Below, one piece after another: positions 58,860 through 64,000 of a DNA stretch of 64,000 nt. Numbering within the stretch: position 1 is the stretch's first letter; each line of letters starts with the position of its first letter. The position numbers and the translations under genes were made by a program. Source of the stretch: Luzula sylvatica (taxonomy: Eukaryota > Streptophyta > Magnoliopsida > Poales > Juncaceae); assembly GCA_946800325.1 (NCBI GenBank), contig OX326956.1, positions 14,611,167 through 14,675,166 of the forward strand, given 5' to 3'. The notes beneath the pieces were generated by a model. That model was not told the origin of the DNA. It did no database searches and worked only from the letters and a program-made list of their open reading frames with translations.

Positions 58860-59206
58860 GTGCTGGAGATCTGGGACTTTCATTCATTCTTTTTAATAGA
58901 AAAATTGAGTTTTTGTCTTAACAGAAAAACGATTATCTATTTTTATACAGCCCCGATCTGCGTCGTACCTACAGATTTTCGCCCAAACCAGGACCCGATC
59001 TGCCATCTGTCTTACTCGCAAGATCGCAATATGTTCTTCCATGGCGATGATACTACTAGAATATGATGTCTTCTTTCTCTCTTTGATGTTTGATTTCATA
59101 AATGAGGTTAATTTTGATTGAGTTAATTGGACAATTGAAGGTCAATTTGGACGTAATATTGAGATCTCCAGTATGGAGATAGATGAAAGTGCAATGGAGA
59201 TCTCCA
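58860..59206 (+). other. Chimeric spacer between captured fragments
   Basis: Short exon-like pieces without a recognisable family. A direct repeat, GGAGATCTCCAGTA, occurs near 59160 and 59197. Confidence 0.35.
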
Positions 59207-59651
59207 GTACGAATAAAAAGTGGTAGCATTAGATTGTGAAATGGTGGGGACAGGTTCTGACGGTTCTCTCGATGTTTGCGCGAGAGTTTGTTTAGTCGAT
59301 GAAAATGAAAATATTATTTTTCATTCTTATGTCGAGCCTCTTCTCCCCGTCACCAATTACAGGTATATCATATTAATTTCTCCAAATTTAAGGACCTTTT
59401 TGTAATTTTGCAATTTAAAAGTAACTTTAATATAATATTACCAGATATGAGATAACGGGCATAACAGAGGATAATTTATCGAACGCAATGCCATTAATGG
59501 AGGTATCGAAGAAAATAGAGGAGATATTATTTAATGGAGAGTCCATTTGGAGGGCAAGGATTGAAGGTGGCAAGGCTTGTCTTTTAGTTGGTCACGATTT
59601 GGATCACGACTTTTATTGTCTCCGATTAAATTATCCCGAACACTTAATTAG
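59207..59651 (+). pseudogene. DEDD 3'-5' exonuclease (At3g27970/REXO4-like), two-exon fragment
   Basis: Exon pieces ~59216-59362 and 59445-59651 join at GT-AG sites (ATTACAG|GTATAT; TATTACCAG|ATATGAG). They encode VALDCEMVGTGSDGS (ExoI, catalytic D and E), CARVCLVDENENIIFHSYVE, ITGITEDNL, and LLVGHDLDHDFYCLRLNYP (ExoII Asp), ending at LIR|GTATAT. The family trims RNA or DNA 3' ends. The ExoIII exon is missing and an in-frame TAA stands three codons before the VVALDCE motif, so this is a non-functional captured piece. Confidence 0.82.
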
Positions 59652-59989
59652 GTATATCAAACTATACTAAATAATATATTAAGTTAAAATTTATTATAAT
59701 AGAAAGTTAAAAAAGGATATATTATTTTTGGAATATCATATGTTTGTTGCTTCGTTTGAGATTATATAATTTGTCGCTGTGGAAATAATTGAACTTTGCT
59801 GTCATAAATATGATGTTTTGAAAATAAATAAAAAAAAGATTTGAGAGAGAAATGAAAATACTTCCAACTTAACTTTGCTGTGATAAATATGATGTTTTAA
59901 AATTTTATATGATACATATAAAAAATATTTTTAGTTCAAAAAATATTTCTAAAATATAGTTAATTATCCGATGAATACGATCATTAATT

Positions 59990-60985
59990 TCATATAATTC
60001 AGCAAAATATATGATTGAATTTAGCAAAATGTATGATTAAATTTAACAGAATATACGATTGAATATATTAAAATTTAGTTAATTATCCGATGAATATGAT
60101 CATTAATTTCATATAATTCAGCAAAATATATTATTGAATTTAGCAAAATATACGATTAAATTTAACAGAATATATGATTAAATTTAACAGAATATATGAT
60201 TGAATTGATCAGAATATATGATTAAATTTAACAGAATATATGATTAAATTTAGCAAAATATACGATTGAATTTAGCAAAATATAGTGAATTATCTGATGA
60301 ACATGATCATTAATTTCATATAATTCAGCAAAATATATTATTGAATTTAGCAAAATATATGATTAAATTTAACAGAATATACGATTGAATTTACTAAAAT
60401 ATAGTTAATTATCCGATGAAAACGATCATTAATTTCATATAATTCACCAAAATATATGATTGAATTAAGCAAAATATACGATTAAATTTCACAGAATATA
60501 CGATTGAATTTACTAAAATATAGTTAATTATCCGATGAATACGATCATTAATTTCATATAATTCAGCAAAATATATTATTGAATTTAGCAAAATATACGA
60601 TTAAATTTAACAGAATATATGATTAAATTTAACAGAATATACGATTAAATTTACCATAATATACGATTAAATTTAACATAATATATGATTAAATTTAACA
60701 GAATATATGATTAAATTTATCAGACTATATGATTAAATTTTACATAATATATGATTAAATTTAGCATAATATATGATTAAATTTAGCAAAATATACGATT
60801 GAATTTAGCAAAATATAGTTAATTATCTGATGAACATGATTATTAATTTCATATAATTCAGCAAAATATATTATTGAATTTAGCAAAATATACGATTAAA
60901 TTTAGCAGAATATATGATTAAATTTAGCAAAATATACGATTAAATTTAACAGAATATACGATTGAATTTACTAAAATATATTTTT
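59990..60985. repeat. Minisatellite of ~22-bp AATATATGATTAAATTTAAC units
   Basis: Dozens of degenerate units alternate with a longer GATGAATACGATCATTAATT segment (59970, 60090, 60298, 60415, 60534, 60828), giving a second-level period of 120-290 bp. It lies in what was an exonuclease intron. Confidence 0.9.
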
Positions 60986-61449
60986 AAAAAATGCTTAATT
61001 TTTGGTTTAAAAAAAAATTAACAGAATATATGGTTAAATTATATTGATTTTAAAAATGCTTAATGTTTTAATTATCCGTAAATTAAGCAATATAATTTGG
61101 TTTTAAAAAAATATATAATTTGGAGTTTCTAAAAGTAGAAAAAAATAAACTGTTATTCAAAATATAAATGACACAAATTCAAAACGAATAAGAAATAAAT
61201 AACAAGCAATATATATATTTATTACAAGCAAGTTCTTCAAGTCTCCTATATACACTCTCAAACAAAGTACAAAAAAATAACAAAAATATATTGATGAAAT
61301 TAATACAGCACATATCAAATAAAAACCAAGCTCTTTTTTCACATACAACCCCTTATAATTAACTGAGCACTTTCATCCGAGAAGGGTTATATATGAAAAA
61401 TTACCTACTTAGAACACGTGAATTTCAAAGGTTTCTGACCCGAGGATTA
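60986..61449. other. AT-rich part of element E
   Basis: No gene seen. Confidence 0.5.
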
Positions 61450-61946
61450 GGTTTCAGTTGGCTCGAATACTCTCCGTCGCTGCTAGAGACCGCAGAGTTC
61501 CGAGCATAACCGGTTGCGGGCTCGCTGTAATCGCCAGAATATTCTGGACTCGCCATTTGCACTTGTCGCATTTTAGTGCGCATAATGGATGCATACGAAC
61601 TCGACTCGTAATCAGAGCCAGAACCGAAGTTTGTGCTTTAACCCGGCCTCATTCCTTCGTTCAAGTCTTCGAGAGATACCTCCCCCTCCAATGCACGAAC
61701 GATCTGTGCAATTCGTACGTTGAAACTCGGCAAATTAAAATATGAACGAAAGAAAGAAAATATAAAAATAAAATAATTTTATACTTGGCTCATTTTGGGG
61801 CGCCATTTTGCAGAATGATGAACAGCGACAGCAGCAGAAGTCACCATGCGCGCCATCTCCATCGGGTCGTAGTTCCCTCGTAAGCGTGGATTTGCCAAAT
61901 CATCGTAGTTCCCATCCGTCAGTGCTAGTCCCAAAATCGGCCTTGC
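61450..61946 (-). pseudogene. PERK-type receptor kinase, last two exons
   Basis: On the minus strand, exon 61946-61785 (54 codons) encodes ARPILGLALTDGNYDDL...NPRLRGNYDPMEMARMV...WRPKMSQ. An 81-bp GT-AG intron (61784-61704) follows, then an exon reading IVRALEGEVSLEDLNEGMRPG. This is the C-terminal end of the kinase domain of proline-rich extensin-like receptor kinases, including the conserved RPKMSQ-IVRALEG splice junction. A TAA at 61640-61638 interrupts the tail; the PERK-like tail then continues (SGSDYESSSYAS, ASPEYSGDY). Catalytic lobes, membrane segment and extracellular domain are absent. Confidence 0.88.
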
Positions 61947-62260
61947 CTGAAATAAATAAACAAAATTTATAATTTATTTTTATTATAAGGATATATATGA
62001 AATAAATAAAAATATCAAACATACCCCTGCATATCAATCAAAACCTAAACTAATATTCACCTGAATATAATTTAATTACTCAAGGACAAAACAGTAGTTT
62101 GACATTTGAAAATTTAAAGGTGTGAAATTTTGTACCTCAGCGATGTCGTTTACTCTCTTCAAAAATCAGAGGAAGAGGCGACGACCAGTAGCTCGATCCC
62201 ATGTCCTCCTCACTCCTTGCTGAACTATTTGACAGTTGACACAAAACTGAATTTTAATTT
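61947..62260. other. PERK intron remnant and unidentified minus-strand exon-like piece
   Basis: The intron upstream of the PERK exon (minus strand, ending TTATTTCAG) runs back to a donor-like GCTGAG|GTACAA at 62137. The sequence before it is not PERK and is not recognised, so different donors may have been joined here. Confidence 0.35.
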
Positions 62261-62264
62261 ATAC

Positions 62265-62800
62265 TTAATTCTTCAAAAATCAGAAGAAACCCCCTGATTT
62301 TGAGCTAAAAACAACAAAGTATCAGTCCAAATCATCAAAGAAACAATAAATTACTGCCAGAAAGATGCCACTAGATGTTGCCTCCAGTATCTACCAAAAC
62401 AACTCGAAAAATCAGAGAAGAAAACCTGATTTTGAGTCACAAACAGAAATCGACCAGTCGAAATCAACAAAGAACCCAAATATTACTACTAGAAACCTTT
62501 CCCTAGTTGGCGCCTCCATTATCTACCAAAACAAATCGAAAAATTAGAAGAAAAAAACCTGATTTTGAGTCAAAAACATCAACGTACCAGCCCAAATCAA
62601 CAAAGAACCATAAAATTACGACCATAAACTTTTCCCTAGCAATCGTGAAGTGCAAATCTACCAAAACAAATCGAAGAATCAGAAGAAGAAAACCTAATTT
62701 TGAGTCAAAAACATCAACGTACCAGTCCAAATCAACAAAGAACCAAATAATTACAACCATAAACTTTCCCCTAGCAATCGTGAAGTGCAATACAGTGTCT
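62265..62800. repeat. ~134-bp tandem repeat, about four units
   Basis: CTACCAAAACAAATCGAA recurs at about 62390, 62522 and 62657, with an older diverged unit from 62265. Frames on both strands stay open by chance. Confidence 0.85.
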
Positions 62801-63172
62801 TCTAGGGTTTAGCGCACCAATTCGCCGAAAAGTGCGATGTATCTAGGGTTTTGCTAAGACGGAAGAGCAAAGAGAAAGGCAGCGACTTCTAGGATCTATC
62901 ACGAAAATGGTATTGTACGTAGAGCAATAGAGCAGTGAAGGGGGATCGGAATTACAAAGCTTGGAAGTTTGTAAAAAGGGGGAGGGGGTATATGATGATA
63001 CGACGGATTTCATGATTGCTCCATAGACGCAAAAGGCAAGGCGCCTCTTTCACTCGCCGGAGAAGGGAGAAGGGAGAAGTGAGAAGGCGAGAAGCAAAGG
63101 AAGGAAGAAGAGACCTCCGTCTCATGGATTCGTTTTGTGGATTCGTTTCGTGGATTCTCCTTGGCACGCCTG
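62801..63172. other. Right end of element E
   Basis: A leader-like segment with TCTAGGGTTT motifs (62800-62850) and the right TIR (63125-63172). No protein recognised. Confidence 0.45.

Positions 63173-63210
<38 letters not shown>
63173..63210. repeat. (TA)n microsatellite right of element E
   Basis: About 17 TA units. Confidence 0.95.
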
Positions 63211-63218
<8 letters not shown>

Positions 63219-63630
63219 GAATTAGTATACAAATACAAATAAAATTACGAAATACAAATACAAATACCAATAATACTACAAATACTAAACAAATGCAAAT
63301 ACGAAATAAAAATACAAAGACAGATACGAAACACAAATACAAATTCAAATAAAAATATAGAGCACTTATCCTTGTACAAATTAAGATAGAAATCAATAAA
63401 ACAATTATCACTAATTTTAGTTTTAATATCTAAACGCACCCTTAGGACAAAGAATGCGAAATTTGATTTTCCCCTAAATTTGGACATGATAGTTGCTTTT
63501 TATAAATTACAGAAAGCGCACTCGGGAAATTCAGTTCACTTTTCTCAACCAACGTTCCGAAGCTATTGAGTGAAACCTTAGTTATTAATCTAGTCGATAA
63601 TATGCTTTCATTTCTGAATATGTAGAATTC
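63211..63630. other. AAATAC-rich simple repeat and spacer
   Basis: AAATACAAATAC-type repeats run to about 63360. No gene. Confidence 0.7.
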
Positions 63631-63639
63631 AAGTAACTA

Positions 63640-63965
63640 CCGCCATGAAAGTCGAAAATAAGACCTCTGTAAGCTTTGTAAAAATGTCACACATTGTGAG
63701 CAACGCTGCATCACCAGGCGTCCTGATAAATCGAGACAAGAAGAAGAAGACATACACAATAACATGATTTCCAATTGGGGGAAATGCCCGCACGAAAAGC
63801 AATTAGGTTCTGAAACAAACATCTTGTGTTTTCATCAAAAGTCAAACATGGAATTTCCATGGTTCCGTTGCAAAATTCGATGTCAAGGGAAAAATTAATG
63901 CCCGAGTTACTGTATTCCATTGCTCGACGCCATTGAGATGGCTCGCAATATAGACATTTGTGGTT
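63640..63965 (-). pseudogene. DUF247 (UPF0481) protein fragment, frameshifted
   Basis: On the minus strand, SLDIEFCNGTMEIPCLTFDE then TRCLFQNLIAF matches the conserved DUF247 block (LDI-F-NG--EIP-L-IDD-T-SLF-NLIA-E). After about 63785 the family similarity moves to another frame (VYVFFF...INTPEDVALL-like FIRTPGDAALL), so there is a frameshift. Upstream sequence may continue beyond the window edge. DUF247 proteins are plant-specific with a C-terminal membrane anchor, not seen here. Confidence 0.65.
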
Positions 63966-64000
63966 CTGAAATGTAGCGAGTGATTTGGGGAAGCATCCAA

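Larger units (their letters stand above)
58292..63172. mobile_element. Element E: pack-type TIR element with fragments of three genes
   Basis: The left end (CTAAATAGAATCCACGAAAAG...GAATCC) and complement of the right end (GCCAAGGAGAATCCACGAAACG...GAATCC) match over about 45 bp, and TA repeats flank both sides. Inside are exonic pieces of a NEET gene and an exonuclease gene on the plus strand and a PERK kinase gene on the minus strand, each cut off at an intron. Such mixtures are typical of Pack-MULE-type capture; the superfamily is inferred, since TA flanks hide the target duplication. No transposase seen. Confidence 0.75.

Noticed and set aside
62503..62812. Overlapping ORFs on both strands
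   Set aside because: Produced by a ~134-bp tandem repeat; no domain.

Overview
The window reads as nuclear DNA of a flowering plant, probably a eudicot. It is AT-rich, has spliced genes with plant-type GT-AG introns, carries plant gene families (F-box/LRR, PERK kinase, NEET, DUF247), and is packed with plant transposon types: Ty1/copia, hAT, MULE, Helitron, LINE, SINE, TRIM and MITEs. All calls come from reading the sequence and the translations. No database search was run.

Layout: 1-5.7 kb is intergenic. It has two Helitron 3' ends facing each other with 6 bp between them, and a 170-bp MITE with a 9-bp target duplication. 5.7-17.7 kb is a tandem duplication of an F-box/LRR gene with an old antisense LINE remnant behind it. 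After the duplication each copy gained its own insertions: a 1,031-bp MULE-like element just upstream of the left gene, and a Helitron upstream plus a LINE in the intron of the right gene. In each case the other copy preserves the empty site. 17.7-24.2 kb is gene-poor repeat DNA. A ~3-kb block at 24.25-27.3 kb recurs at 42.76-45.76 kb and differs by a SINE-like insertion. 27.4-30.6 kb is a dying hAT transposon. 32.6-41.25 kb is a very young but broken 8.7-kb Ty1/copia element whose untranslated leader holds 16 palindromic CCGTT/AACGG sites. It abuts an LTR-gag remnant of another family that carries a similar palindrome cluster upstream of its TATA box.

45.76-63.2 kb is the most unusual part. 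Five terminal-inverted-repeat elements (A-E) lie end to end, most separated only by (TA)n or (CT)n(TA)n(GA)n microsatellites. They carry minisatellites, nested elements and gene fragments. Element E holds a NEET exon 1, two exons of a DEDD 3'-5' exonuclease and the last two PERK kinase exons; element D holds a DUF4283-like ORF. A related D-like/E-like junction is at 19.6-20.8 kb. The right edge has a frameshifted DUF247 fragment.

The only genes that look potentially functional are the two F-box genes. Everything else is transposon coding sequence, captured fragments or remnants.
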